Source of the DNA: Bizionia sp. M204
GTDB taxonomy: Bacteria; Bacteroidota; Bacteroidia; Flavobacteriales; Flavobacteriaceae
Direction: 5' to 3'
DNA: 64,000 nucleotides
NCBI RefSeq assembly: GCF_023205095.1
Contig: NZ_CP046242.1
Coordinates: 1,229,001-1,293,000, forward strand
In this document: one piece after another, positions 51,300 to 61,200 of the stretch
Layout of the letters: each line of letters begins with the position of its first letter
How positions within the stretch are numbered: position 1 is the stretch's first letter
Notes under the pieces: model-generated
Seen by the model: the letters and a program-made list of their open reading frames with translations, nothing else
Database searches by the model: none
Told to the model about the DNA's origin: nothing
Made by a program: the position numbers and the translations under genes

Positions 51300-52616
51300 T
51301 TAATGGTTAAAAAGTTCCTTTTCTTTTTCAGGGTCTATTTCATCCTTTGACTTTTTGTCCAAAAAATAATCAAGCACAATACCCACGATAATAGCACCTA
51401 CGAACGCTGCATAAACCTGCCAATTAAATTGGATTATCAGTGATAGACTTATAAGTATCGCCAAAATGGGTAAAATCGGCACTCGTCTTATAGCCAAAGG
51501 AACTTTAAATGGTCGTTCTTGCTCTGGTGCTTTAAACCGAAGCACGATAAGTGCGACATTTACGGCAACAAAAACAAGCAAAGCACCCAATGACGACATT
51601 CCTGCAACAATCTTAATATCGCCCAACAATAAAAATCCGGCAACTGCTGCCATAACTATAATGGTAGTGACCCACGGTACTTTCTGTGCATTGGTTTTGG
51701 TCATAAACTTTGGAAGTTCGCCCACGCTTGCCATTCCAAAAAGCAATCTACTTATGGATATGATACCACTAAAAGCAGCATTAGCCGTAGCAAAAAGTGC
51801 AGCAATAGCCAATACCACAGGCAACCAATTGTTGAGATTGGAAGCTGCAAGCGATAGTGGCGAATCCACATTTGCCAAAGCGGAAGGGTCTGCAATGTTC
51901 AAAACCGTAAAAGCAATAAATAAGTAAATTGTAGTAGTTATTACCATAGTCATTAAAAATGCGCGGGGTATTGTTTTTCCCGGGTTCTTAACTTCCGAAC
52001 CCAAAGCTGCCATATGTTCAAAACCGGTATAGATAAAGAACAATGTAGCTGTGGCCGCCAAAGTTCCAGAAATCGATTCCACCTGAAAGAATTCTGCTTT
52101 GGGTGGACCAGTTTCCAAAAGCCCAAATACTATCAATAATAACAATCCCAAAAGTTGAATGCTGACCATAATAATATTTGCTGTCGACGATTTTGTGATG
52201 CCTGTAATACTAATTAATGACAACACCAATAAAATGCCATAACTTATTAGAAGAGAGGGCATATTAAAAAACGTATTGAAATATCCCGAAAAGGCAAGTA
52301 GCACCGCTGCAATTGTGGCCGAACTATGAAACGCAATCGTCCAACCTGTTAGAAACGATGGAATGTCGATTTTTGGAAACGCTTTCCGTACAAAAATGAA
52401 TTCCGCACCGGCGTTGGGATAGGTAGAGGATAACTCTGCATAGGACATTGCCGAGACACTTGCTGCAATGGCAGCAAAGATAAAACTTAACCAGAGGTCT
52501 GTTCCCGCTTGTCCAGCTGCTGCGCCGATTACCGTGTAAATTCCTGCGCCCACAATGGTGCCAACGCCATAAAAAGTGAGTCGAAGTGTTCCCAATGATT
52601 TTTTTAATTCTGCCAT
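51300..52616 (-). CDS. APC-family amino acid permease
   Basis: This 438-residue protein has about 12 membrane helices. The N-terminal APC signature is 'GTLRLTFYGVGTIVGAGIYT', followed by 'GWTIAFHSSATIAAVLLAFS', 'FIYTGFEHMAALGSEVKNPG' and 'SRLLFGMASVGELPKFM'. Such carriers take up amino acids or amines with protons or by exchange. No substrate can be chosen. It follows a Fur-family gene by 80 bp, which is unusual company for an amino acid carrier and hints at Fur-type control. Confidence 0.88.
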   Translation of the reverse strand: MAELKKSLGTLRLTFYGVGTIVGAGIYTVIGAAAGQAGTDLWLSFIFAAIAASVSAMSYAELSSTYPNAGAEFIFVRKAFPKIDIPSFLTGWTIAFHSSATIAAVLLAFSGYFNTFFNMPSLLISYGILLVLSLISITGITKSSTANIIMVSIQLLGLLLLIVFGLLETGPPKAEFFQVESISGTLAATATLFFIYTGFEHMAALGSEVKNPGKTIPRAFLMTMVITTTIYLFIAFTVLNIADPSALANVDSPLSLAASNLNNWLPVVLAIAALFATANAAFSGIISISRLLFGMASVGELPKFMTKTNAQKVPWVTTIIVMAAVAGFLLLGDIKIVAGMSSLGALLVFVAVNVALIVLRFKAPEQERPFKVPLAIRRVPILPILAILISLSLIIQFNWQVYAAFVGAIIVGIVLDYFLDKKSKDEIDPEKEKELFNH

Positions 52617-52696
52617 ATTTTTTAGTTAAAGAGGGTGAAAGAAACCTGAACTGGACCATTGGGCGCAAGGGTTCAAGGTTCAAGTACTCCCACCTG

Positions 52697-53155
52697 TTAT
52701 TTTTTCCTGCATTTTTCACATATTCCTTTCAAAACCAAGTTCACATCGTTCACTTCATAATCGTCTGGCAGGCTTTCTTCCGATATTTTATTTGGTAAAC
52801 AGATGGTTTTCCTACAAACGGTACAATGAAAGTGCATATGTAAATCTGTACCGTATTTACCTTTGGCATTTTCATCAGAAATCGCATATTTTGCCACTCC
52901 GACCCCATCATTAATCTGATGAATCAACCCTTTATCCTCAAAAATCTTGAGATTGCGATAAAAGGTAGTTCTGTTTGCTGTTTTATTGGTTTCGCTCTTT
53001 TGAACAAACGCCTTTTTCAAATCGGAAAAGGACATGGCACTTTGTTTCCTTTTCAGGAACTTGTATATCTTCGACCACATTTGAGTAGGTCGAATCCCTC
53101 GGTTTAAAAGTGTTTTTTCCGTCTTTGTCATTTTTAGCATTGATTCAAAAAGCAA
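52697..53155 (-). CDS. Fur-family metal-responsive regulator, copy 1
   Basis: This 152-residue regulator has an N-terminal winged helix (TQMWSKIYKFLKRKQSAMSF, then 'NKTANRTTFYRNLKIFEDKG'). The metal/dimer domain has His/Cys ligands: 'DLHMHFHCTVCRKTICLP' and a final C-x-x-C 'GICEKCRKK'. The paired C-x-x-C form the structural zinc site. Whether it is Fur, Zur or PerR cannot be told. It starts 15 bp after the P1B-4 ATPase stop codon and precedes the permease. It is paralogous to the gene at 56098. Starts at 53140 and 53131 are also possible. Confidence 0.87.
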   Translation of the reverse strand: MLFESMLKMTKTEKTLLNRGIRPTQMWSKIYKFLKRKQSAMSFSDLKKAFVQKSETNKTANRTTFYRNLKIFEDKGLIHQINDGVGVAKYAISDENAKGKYGTDLHMHFHCTVCRKTICLPNKISEESLPDDYEVNDVNLVLKGICEKCRKK

Positions 53156-53170
53156 TCTTTTTTACTAAAT

Positions 53171-55696
53171 TTATTTTTTATACGCTAAAAGCCTTAAGGC
53201 ATTGAATACCACAAGTAGTGTTGAGCCTTCGTGGACTACCACCGCAATACCGATATTGGCAAGCCCAAAAATGGTTGAGGGTATAAGCAGGGCAACAATA
53301 CCAAGACTGACCCAAAGGTTTTGCTTGATAATGGTCTTTGCCTTCCTGCTCAAACCTATGGCAAAGGGCAGGGTTTCCAGTTTATCGGCCATTAGGGCAA
53401 TGTCAGCTGTTTCCAATGCCACATCACTGCCCGCTGCACCCATTGCGATACCTACGGTGCTGTTTGCCATTGCAGGGGCATCGTTCACACCGTCGCCTAC
53501 CATTGCGACTTTGGATTCCTGTTCTTTTAATTTTTTAATGGCATCTACCTTTTCCTCTGGCAACAGGCTTCCCCAGGCATCGGTCAACCCAATTTCTTTA
53601 GCAACGGCATCGGCAACCTTTTGATTATCGCCAGTTAGCATTATCATCCGCTTAATACCGATTTCCTTTAATTTTTTAAGGGTTTCCTTGGCCGCTTCCC
53701 GTGGGGTATCCATCAGGGCGATGATACCTATATATTCTTTGTTCCTTCTTATGAGCATTGTGGTATTTCCACCACCTTCAAGTTCTTTTACTTTATTCGA
53801 TATATCTTCGGATGGTTTTGCTTCATCGAGGTCTTCATACAAGTCAAGGTTTCCTATATAGATTTTATCCTTGCCCAAAGAAGCTTTGATACCTTTTCCG
53901 AGAACCGCTTCCAAATCTGACGCATCGGTAATATCAGTACCTTTCAGACGCTCTTTCCCATCCCTTACGACGGCTTTGGCCAAAGGGTGGTCGCTCAAGT
54001 TTTCAACGGCAACGGCTATCTTTAACAGTTCATTTTCTTCAATATTCCCCAGTGGTACTACTTCGGTAAGTTTGGGCTTGCCTTCGGTAAGTGTGCCCGT
54101 TTTATCAAAAGCCAAAGCGGTAATGACCCCTAAATCCTCAAGCGGTCGCCCACCTTTGATAAGTACACCGCCCCGTGCTGCCCGTGCCACACCGCTTAAT
54201 ACCGCACTTGGTGTTGAAATGGCGAGTGCACAAGGGCTGGCGGCTACCAATACTGCCATTGCACGGTAAAAACTGGCACTAAACGGTTCATCAATGACCA
54301 AAAAGGCAAAGAGTAGGATACCAACCAATATCAGTACGGATGGTACAAAGTATTTTTCAAACTTGTCGGTCAAAAGTTGGGTGGGGGATTTTTGGGTCTG
54401 TGCCTCGTTGACCAATTTGACCAGTCGGGACAGCGTAGAGTCTTTGGCTTCTTTGATTACCTTTATTTCCAAAGTATTATTACCGTTGATAGTTCCGGCA
54501 AAAACGCGGTTTTCGTCCTTGATATCATCGTCTGCCGAATAGTCCTTGCCCGTATCTTCCACAGGAATTTTGTCCACAGGTACACTTTCCCCTGTGATAG
54601 GTGCTTGGTTGACACTGCTTTTTCCATTGACCACAACACCATCGGCAGATATTTTACTGTTGGGTTTGACCACAATGATATCGCCAATACTCAATTCCTC
54701 AATTCCAACTTCTTCGGTCTTGCCATCTTTTTTGAGCAATGCTGTTTTTGGTGCTAAATCTGCCAGTGCCGCAATGGACTTTCGGGCCTTTTCCATTGCA
54801 TAATGTTCAAGGGCGTGCCCCAAACTAAACAGGAACAATAACAATGCACCTTCTGCCCATTCTCCCAGAATGGCTGCACCAATGGCGGCAACCAGCATTA
54901 AGAAGTCAATTTCAAAACCGCCTTTGGCAACCGTCTGTACTGCTTCCTTGGCCGTAAAGAAACCACCGAAAAAGTAAGCACCAATGTATAAAGTAAGACT
55001 GACCCAATCTGGGATGGATTCCACATAGGAAAGGCCGAAACCTATTCCGAGAAGTGCCCCACAGATAATGGAAAAAATAAGCTCCGTATTTTTACCGAAA
55101 ATACCACCGTGGGCGTGCTCTTCTCCTTCCTCGTGGGTCTCGCCTTCTTTGTGCTCGTGTCCCTCGGTGGAAGTTTGCTCTTTAGTCTCTTCCTTCTTTG
55201 AACGCTCTTGTTTTTTGGATGCTTCGGTGTAATCATTTTCGTTTGAAGCACTGCGTTGAACCTGAAGGTCTTCCTTTTCAATTTGTTTGCTTATTTCATC
55301 AAAATTTGTTTGCTTTTTATCAAACTCAAGTCGTACCATTCCAGAGCCTGAAACGGAAGCTTCCAAAACTCCATTGATTGCCAAAAGGCTTCTCTCTATG
55401 GAACGAGCCTGTCTTGTGTGTCTGATTCCTTTAACTTCAATGAGCAAATGCCCGTATTTTTCGGTAATCTCGGCACCAGTACTTTCGGCGAGGGATTGAA
55501 TGCGGTCAATGGAAATGATATCTGGGTCATAATGAAAACAGAGCTTTGGCACATCAGCTCCGTTTGCATCGGCAATGTGCACTTTTTCGATGCCCTCTTT
55601 AGCTTGTAGTTTTTGAATAAGCCTTTCAACACAAGAATCTTTTTCGTTAGGAACTTGCGGAAGGATGACCGGTATTTTTAGTTGTAGTTTTTCCAT
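53171..55696 (-). CDS. P1B-4-type metal-transporting ATPase (SPC/HEGST class)
   Basis: This 841-residue pump carries about 140 N-terminal residues forming two HMA-like ferredoxin folds without the CxxC (for example 'LLAINGVLEASVSGSGMVRL'). A charged His/Glu-rich linker follows (GHEHKEGETHEEGEEHAHGG). The helix-6 motif is S487-P488-C489 (VAASPCALAIS), not CPC, and helix 8 has H822-E823-G824-S825-T826, the signature of the P1B-4 group (CoaT, PfeT/FrvA, CtpD, HMA1-like). That class exports Fe2+, Co2+ or Zn2+. Fur-type genes flank it on both sides, favouring iron or zinc. The gene is GC-rich compared with the core genome. Confidence 0.9.
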   Translation of the reverse strand: MEKLQLKIPVILPQVPNEKDSCVERLIQKLQAKEGIEKVHIADANGADVPKLCFHYDPDIISIDRIQSLAESTGAEITEKYGHLLIEVKGIRHTRQARSIERSLLAINGVLEASVSGSGMVRLEFDKKQTNFDEISKQIEKEDLQVQRSASNENDYTEASKKQERSKKEETKEQTSTEGHEHKEGETHEEGEEHAHGGIFGKNTELIFSIICGALLGIGFGLSYVESIPDWVSLTLYIGAYFFGGFFTAKEAVQTVAKGGFEIDFLMLVAAIGAAILGEWAEGALLLFLFSLGHALEHYAMEKARKSIAALADLAPKTALLKKDGKTEEVGIEELSIGDIIVVKPNSKISADGVVVNGKSSVNQAPITGESVPVDKIPVEDTGKDYSADDDIKDENRVFAGTINGNNTLEIKVIKEAKDSTLSRLVKLVNEAQTQKSPTQLLTDKFEKYFVPSVLILVGILLFAFLVIDEPFSASFYRAMAVLVAASPCALAISTPSAVLSGVARAARGGVLIKGGRPLEDLGVITALAFDKTGTLTEGKPKLTEVVPLGNIEENELLKIAVAVENLSDHPLAKAVVRDGKERLKGTDITDASDLEAVLGKGIKASLGKDKIYIGNLDLYEDLDEAKPSEDISNKVKELEGGGNTTMLIRRNKEYIGIIALMDTPREAAKETLKKLKEIGIKRMIMLTGDNQKVADAVAKEIGLTDAWGSLLPEEKVDAIKKLKEQESKVAMVGDGVNDAPAMANSTVGIAMGAAGSDVALETADIALMADKLETLPFAIGLSRKAKTIIKQNLWVSLGIVALLIPSTIFGLANIGIAVVVHEGSTLLVVFNALRLLAYKK

Positions 55697-55705
55697 TTTT
55701 TATTT

Positions 55706-56053
55706 TTATTTTATCCACTCTTTGGCATCGTCTTTTTCTTCGGTCTTATAAAATTTTATATGAGCTTCTGAAAAAGGAAGCAATACCTCGGTAAATTGCT
55801 CTTGCCATTTAACGCTGCCCACCAAAGCAACTCGCTTTAAATGCTTTTCATTCGGAAGGTATAATTCAATTCCCTTCCAGTATGTCTCTGCTGCCCAACC
55901 TTCAAAATTTTGCATTTCAATGTACCAGAACACTTCCTGATATGCATTTATGTGTTCTGTTAAGACCGGTATCAAGTTTTCATAATCCTTGGCATCCAGC
56001 TTATTCTCTGCTACCATATATACAGTAGCCTCTTTTTTATAGATTGTTATCAT
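55706..56053 (-). CDS. SpoIIAA-like (STAS/SEC14-type) protein, copy 2
   Basis: This 115-residue paralog of the gene at 50731 has the matching pattern 'VFWYIEMQNFEGWAAETYWK', 'RVALVGSVKWQEQFTEVLLP', and the same acidic-basic ending (EEKDDAKEWIK). It starts 45 bp after the Fur-family gene upstream and ends 9 bp before the P1B-4 ATPase start. It is therefore almost certainly translated with the pump and may be a regulator or accessory of it. Confidence 0.82.
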   Translation of the reverse strand: MITIYKKEATVYMVAENKLDAKDYENLIPVLTEHINAYQEVFWYIEMQNFEGWAAETYWKGIELYLPNEKHLKRVALVGSVKWQEQFTEVLLPFSEAHIKFYKTEEKDDAKEWIK

Positions 56054-56097
56054 TGCTCACTATTTATAAATGATAATTGAATTTAAAAACCAAACGT

Positions 56098-56520
56098 TTA
56101 ATCCAAATTGCCACTGCATTTTTCGCAAATACCCTTTACCACCAAGTTAATGTCCTCCGTGATATAGCCATCAGGCAAGTTGATGTGAGGGATTTTATGC
56201 TCTGTTAAACAGACCGTTTCATTACAATTGTTGCAATGAAAGTGCAAATGAAGGTCGTTGCCGACCTCGCATTCACAATTTTCTTCGCAAAGGGCGTATT
56301 TTATAACCCCTGTCCCATCCTCGATTTGATGCACAATCCCTTTTTCTTCAAACGCTTTCATAGTCCTAAACAGGGTACTTCTTTCACTGATCTTAAAATC
56401 TTTTTCCAAATCGCCAAGGCTGATGGCAACATTCAACTCTGCCAACCGCTTATAGGTCATAAGGCGCATAGCTGTAGGTCGTATTCCTTTGCTTTCTAAA
56501 AATTGAACTATTTTTTCCAT
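56098..56520 (-). CDS. Fur-family metal-responsive regulator, copy 2
   Basis: This 140-residue regulator has a winged helix (GIRPTAMRLMTYKRLAELNV, 'SERSTLFRTMKAFEEKG'), His-rich 'NDLHLHFHCNNCNETVCL', and C-x-x-C near the end (GICEKCSGN). It also has an extra 'CEENCECE' motif absent from copy 1, which could add a metal site. It heads the cluster SpoIIAA-like / P1B-4 ATPase / Fur copy 1 and follows the PII-like gene by 16 bp, so it may be read through from the Czc operon. Confidence 0.87.
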   Translation of the reverse strand: MEKIVQFLESKGIRPTAMRLMTYKRLAELNVAISLGDLEKDFKISERSTLFRTMKAFEEKGIVHQIEDGTGVIKYALCEENCECEVGNDLHLHFHCNNCNETVCLTEHKIPHINLPDGYITEDINLVVKGICEKCSGNLD

Positions 56521-56536
56521 TTGTTTAGAAAGAGAA

Positions 56537-56875
56537 TTACAGGTCGTAACGTTTTAAGGAATCTCCTGTTTTAATGTGAAACGCATCTTCTATATTAGCT
56601 ATATAAATTATACCATCTCCAGGCCCGTCGGTTTTGGCGTTGGCTATAATTGTTTCAATGGCCGCTTGGGCTTCCTCATTTTGACAGACCAATTCCAATT
56701 TGACCACTGGACTATCTGTTACGTGAAAATCCAGCGACGGTCTGGCACCTTTTGCCTTGAACGCGCCCGTGCCTTCTGCTTGTGAAAGGGTCATACTTTC
56801 AAATCCATTGTCAGAAAGTGCTTCAATGACTCTTTGGATTCGGTTCGGTTTTATAAATGCTTTTATTTCTTTCAT
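56537..56875 (-). CDS. PII-like protein associated with a metal efflux operon
   Basis: This 112-residue protein has the PII ferredoxin-like fold: MKEIKAFIKPNRIQRVIEAL at the start, and 'GPGDGIIYIANIEDAFHIKT', the loop normally contacting nucleotides, at the end. The T-loop region (SQAEGTGAFKAKGARPSLDF) lacks the uridylylated Tyr of GlnB. PII-like genes next to Cus/Czc RND pumps have been described as a separate group (PII-NG), from memory. It lies 115 bp downstream of the adaptor gene and may sense metal or nucleotide state and touch the pump. Confidence 0.82.
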   Translation of the reverse strand: MKEIKAFIKPNRIQRVIEALSDNGFESMTLSQAEGTGAFKAKGARPSLDFHVTDSPVVKLELVCQNEEAQAAIETIIANAKTDGPGDGIIYIANIEDAFHIKTGDSLKRYDL

Positions 56876-56990
56876 ATTATTAACTTTTTAAATTTTTAAT
56901 CAATTTTGAACCGAGTCTGTTTTATAATTTTTAACTAACTAATTAAGACGATAAACAAACTCGGAATCAAAACCTTTGATTATTATTGAA

Positions 56991-58247
56991 TTAATGTCCG
57001 TGTTCCAGTTCGCCCTTTATCATTTCAGAAGACAGGTTATAAGCTCCGTTTATGACCACTTTGGCATCGGTTGAAACTTCGGCAGGCAGATTGACTTCAA
57101 CAAAGCCTAAATCAGTAATACCAACCGTTACGGGTATCATTTTGAATTTCATTTTGCCTACTTCCATTTCCTCATCTTCATCCAAGATAAAAATAAAGGA
57201 TTGCTCGCCTTCCTTTATAATGGCGGCTTCCGGAACGGCAAAACCCTTTTTCTCGCCCTGCACTATGCGCCCTTCTACATACATACCTGGCAAAAGATTT
57301 TTATCCTTGTTTTCTATATCAGCAAGAACTTCTATGGCTTTTGGGTCTGTCTCAAAAGTTTTACCTATAGACCGAACGGTTGCTTTAAGCAGTTCATCTG
57401 GGCGAGAGGCCGTGGAAAAATATATCTGTTGTCCTTTCTGGATTTGCTTTATGTCCTTTTCATAGACTTTGAAGTTTACATAAATTTTTGAATTATCGCT
57501 TATCGAGAACATTTTGGATTGTTGTGCCACGTAATCGCCAAGGCTAATCATTACTTCATCCACATAACCACTTATGGGTGTGGTAATGGGAACTGCGGAA
57601 TATATCTGTCCTTCCGCCACTTTTTCCGGATTAATCCCCAACAACTTCAATTGGGCCCTCAAACCATTGACGCTGGATGTTGTGGAACGAAATTTTGATT
57701 GAGCCATTTGAAATTCCTTTCCCGAAGAAACGCCTTTGTCATAAAGCGTCTGCTTGCGTTCAAAATCCTGTTTCAAAAAGACCAGTTCGTCATTTTTTTC
57801 CTGATAGTCCTGTTGCATTGCAATGATATCCGGGTGTTCTATATATGCCAGCACTTGACCTTTGCTTACGTTATCTCCGGGTATTACTTTTATGGCACTC
57901 ACATTTCCACCAACAAACGGGCTTATGTTCGCCTTGTCCTGTGGGAAAAGCTCCAGCGTTCCCGTTACCTTAATGTTGTTCCCTAAATTGCGTTCCTCCA
58001 AAGGTTTCATTTCCAAACCTATGGTTTCGGCCTGTTGCTTTGTAAGTTCCACAACGCCTTCTTCCTCGCTGTGACCTTCTTCTTCTCCTTCATTGTGGCC
58101 TTCATCGCCGTGTGCATCTTCCCCAGCTTCATTGGTTTTTGATACGCCTTCGGCTTCGTTATGCCCAAGTTCAGATTTTGGGGCATCATTACAACTCATA
58201 AACATAAGTGTAAATAATACGGTACTTACTAATAATATATTCTTCAT
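56991..58247 (-). CDS. czcB: CzcB/CusB-type periplasmic adaptor of an RND metal pump
   Basis: This 418-residue lipoprotein is read from 58247, giving a signal with lipobox (LFTLMFMSCNDA, Cys about 19). A His/Glu-rich metal-binding stretch follows (about 40-65, 'EGHSEEEGVVE'). Then come the adaptor domains: biotinyl-lipoyl halves around a hairpin ('GQVLAYIEHPDIIAMQQDYQ', 'PITTPISGYVDEVMISLGDY'), beta-barrel and membrane-proximal parts. It links the inner-membrane CzcA to the outer-membrane channel. It is encoded 16 bp after the CzcA fusion gene. A start at 58295 would overlap that gene and spoil the signal peptide. Confidence 0.92.
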   Translation of the reverse strand: MKNILLVSTVLFTLMFMSCNDAPKSELGHNEAEGVSKTNEAGEDAHGDEGHNEGEEEGHSEEEGVVELTKQQAETIGLEMKPLEERNLGNNIKVTGTLELFPQDKANISPFVGGNVSAIKVIPGDNVSKGQVLAYIEHPDIIAMQQDYQEKNDELVFLKQDFERKQTLYDKGVSSGKEFQMAQSKFRSTTSSVNGLRAQLKLLGINPEKVAEGQIYSAVPITTPISGYVDEVMISLGDYVAQQSKMFSISDNSKIYVNFKVYEKDIKQIQKGQQIYFSTASRPDELLKATVRSIGKTFETDPKAIEVLADIENKDKNLLPGMYVEGRIVQGEKKGFAVPEAAIIKEGEQSFIFILDEDEEMEVGKMKFKMIPVTVGITDLGFVEVNLPAEVSTDAKVVINGAYNLSSEMIKGELEHGH

Positions 58248-58263
58248 TTTTCTTTTTTTAAGA

Positions 58264-61200
58264 TTATAAATTGCCCAATTGATATTGTATCTCAATGGAT
58301 TGTTGGTTAAACTGGTTTATGTATTGCAAATGGTTTTGTTTTATCCTGATGGCACTGTTGAGAATTGTGATATAATTGACATAATCTATTTCGCCTTCCT
58401 TGGATGCCAATTGCGCTGTGGTAATTTGCTGTTCTGCCAACAATAGTGCGCCTTCTTCGTAATATTGCAAAATCTTCTTTGTTTTTTCAAGGGATTTGGT
58501 CAATTGCGACACGCGACTTTCTGTAACCGCCTTTTGCTCCAAATATTGATTCTCTGCTACCATTGCGTCTGCCTTTGCTGCTTTTACCCTTGACTTCTGC
58601 GGAAAAAACCATAGCGGAATGCTAATACCCGCCTGATAGGTGTTGAAGCCTGAAACATCATCTACAACCTGCCTGCCATACGATAAGCTGAATTTCGGCA
58701 GGAATTGTGATTTCTCAACACCCACATTTGCCTTGCTTACTTCGGCATTTTGCAACGCATATTGCAACATTGGGTTATTGGCCACCGAAGTGGAATCTAA
58801 CATTGCCATAAAATCCAATGTTTTGTATGGTTCACTAATCGTTTCAATGGATTCATCCGTTCCCAAATATTGTTTTAAGGCACGTTTGGCTATTTCAATA
58901 TCATCAAAGGCTTGTTGCCTTAATACTTGAATCTGTTGAAATTCTGAAGAGGCTGAAATAAATTCCAACTTACCTGTTTCTCCCGTATCATACCGAAGTT
59001 GGGCAGCGGTCTTAAAATTGGTATAAATACTGTCCAATTGGTCTGCAAAACGCAATTGTGCCTTGTAATAATTAATTTGGTCATACGCCTGCATCACATT
59101 ACGCACCAATTGTTGTTCACTGGCCACATAAAACTTTTCTCCCAAGGCAATACGCTCTTTGTAAAACTTCGATTTTGAAAAACCGGAAAGCAAATCAATG
59201 TTGCCCTGTTGCACACCAACGGTTGTCTGCACTCCAGGAAGATTATTTCCATATTCTTCTTTGCCCGTGAAAACTTGAGTGCTACCAAGGTCAAAACTCG
59301 TTCCCTTTAGTGCCTTTTCCCGTTCAATAAATGCTTGGCTCTCTTTAAGTGATGGATAATTCTGTTTAGCCATAGCAATAGCCTCATCAATGGTCAAGGT
59401 CTTTGGGATTGTACCATCTTGATTGGTGTCTTGGGCAAATGAAGTACCAGAAGCCATCAAACCTCCAACCATCAATAATACGGTTACAATATTGGTTGAT
59501 TTTTTAATATAACTTACATCTCCACCATTGTCCTTCTTTTCTTTTCGGGATTCCAGCCAATAATAAAGAATAGGAATAACCACCAAGGTCAGAAATGTTG
59601 CCGTAAGCATTCCTCCAATGACTACTGTCGCCAAAGGTCGCTGTACTTCTGCACCACCAGAGGTAGAAATCGCCATTGGGATAAAACCCATAATTGTTGT
59701 AATGGCTGTTAATAAAATTGGACGTAAACGTTCGTGCGTTGCTTCGTATATACGTTTTTTTAAATCTGTCATTCCACTGTCTTTTAATTCATTGAATTTG
59801 TTTATGAGTATGAGTCCGTTTAATACGGCAACTCCGAAGAGCACGATAAACCCGACTCCGGCAGAAATACTGAAAGGCATTCCACGAATCAACAAAACGA
59901 AAACACCACCAATGGTCGCCAAAGGCACTGCCATATAGATCATCAAGGCCTGTGTAACTGAATTTAAAGCAAAGTAAAGCAGAACAAATATTGTTAATAG
60001 AACGATTGGAACTACAATCATCAATCGGTCTGAAGCACGTTGAAGGTTTTCGAAAGAACCTCCGTAGGTTACAAAATAACCTGGTGGCAGTTTCACGTCC
60101 GTTTCCAATTTTTGTTGAATTTCCTCGACCATCGATTTTACATCGCGCCCACGAACATTGACCCCTACCGAAATACGACGGGAGGTATTGTCCCTTGAAA
60201 TCTGCATCGGACCTGGCTTATAGCTGATATCTGCAACCTCCTTTAAAGGTACTTGTGCACCGTTTGGCAGGTCTATGAAAAGGTTTTTTAAGCTATTGAT
60301 GTCTTGTCGATATTCCTCTGCCAAACGAATGACCACATCGAATCGTTTTTCCCCTTCAAAAATGACTCCTGCCTGTTCTCCAGAAAATGAAGCACTTACA
60401 TAATCATTCAGCTTGTCAACGGTTACACCGTATTGTGCCATTTTTGCCCGGTTATACACCACTGTCATTTGTGGCAAACCGCTTGTAGCTTCTACATTGA
60501 GGTCAGCCGCTCCGGGAACGGTTCTGATGACCGCTGCGATTTCCTGTACCTTGTCTGCCAAAACGCCTAAATCTTCTCCGTACAGTTTGATTGCCACGTC
60601 CTCACGAACCCCTGTAAGCAATTCATTAAAACGAAGTTCTACAGGTTGGGTAAACACGAAATTTACGCCGGGAACTACTGAAATTTTTTCCTGTATTTTT
60701 TCTATCAGTTCTTCTTTACTATCTGCGGAAGTCCATTTACTCTTATCTTTTTCAAGAATAATATAACTATCGGCAATATCCATAGGCATCGGGTCTGTCG
60801 GTATTTCGGCCACACCAATCCTAGAAACTACTGTTTTTACTTCCGGAAACTCATTGATTAACTTCTGAAGTTTCTCTGAAGCCTCAATAGATTCTGTAAG
60901 ACTGCTCCCCGGTTTTATCAATGCTTGAAATGCAATATCGCCTTCATCAAATTTAGGGACAAATTCTGCTCCCATATTGCTGAAAATAAATCCTGAAATC
61001 AAAAGCAAGGAAACCGCGCCTATAACCACACCTGCCCGAAAGCGAAGTGCAAAATTTAATATAGGCAGATAGATACGATTCAGAACATCCATAATTTTAT
61101 CACTGAACCTATCAATCTTGTTTTCAAACTTGGCGAACCAACTATTTTGATTTTTAGCAGGTTTTAAAAATAATGATGACATCATTGGCACGTAGGTAAG

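Noticed and set aside
52324-52719. 131-codon frame overlapping the start of the APC permease
   Set aside because: It is a same-strand alternative frame over the permease's signature helix; it has no domain and its end overlaps the Fur gene.
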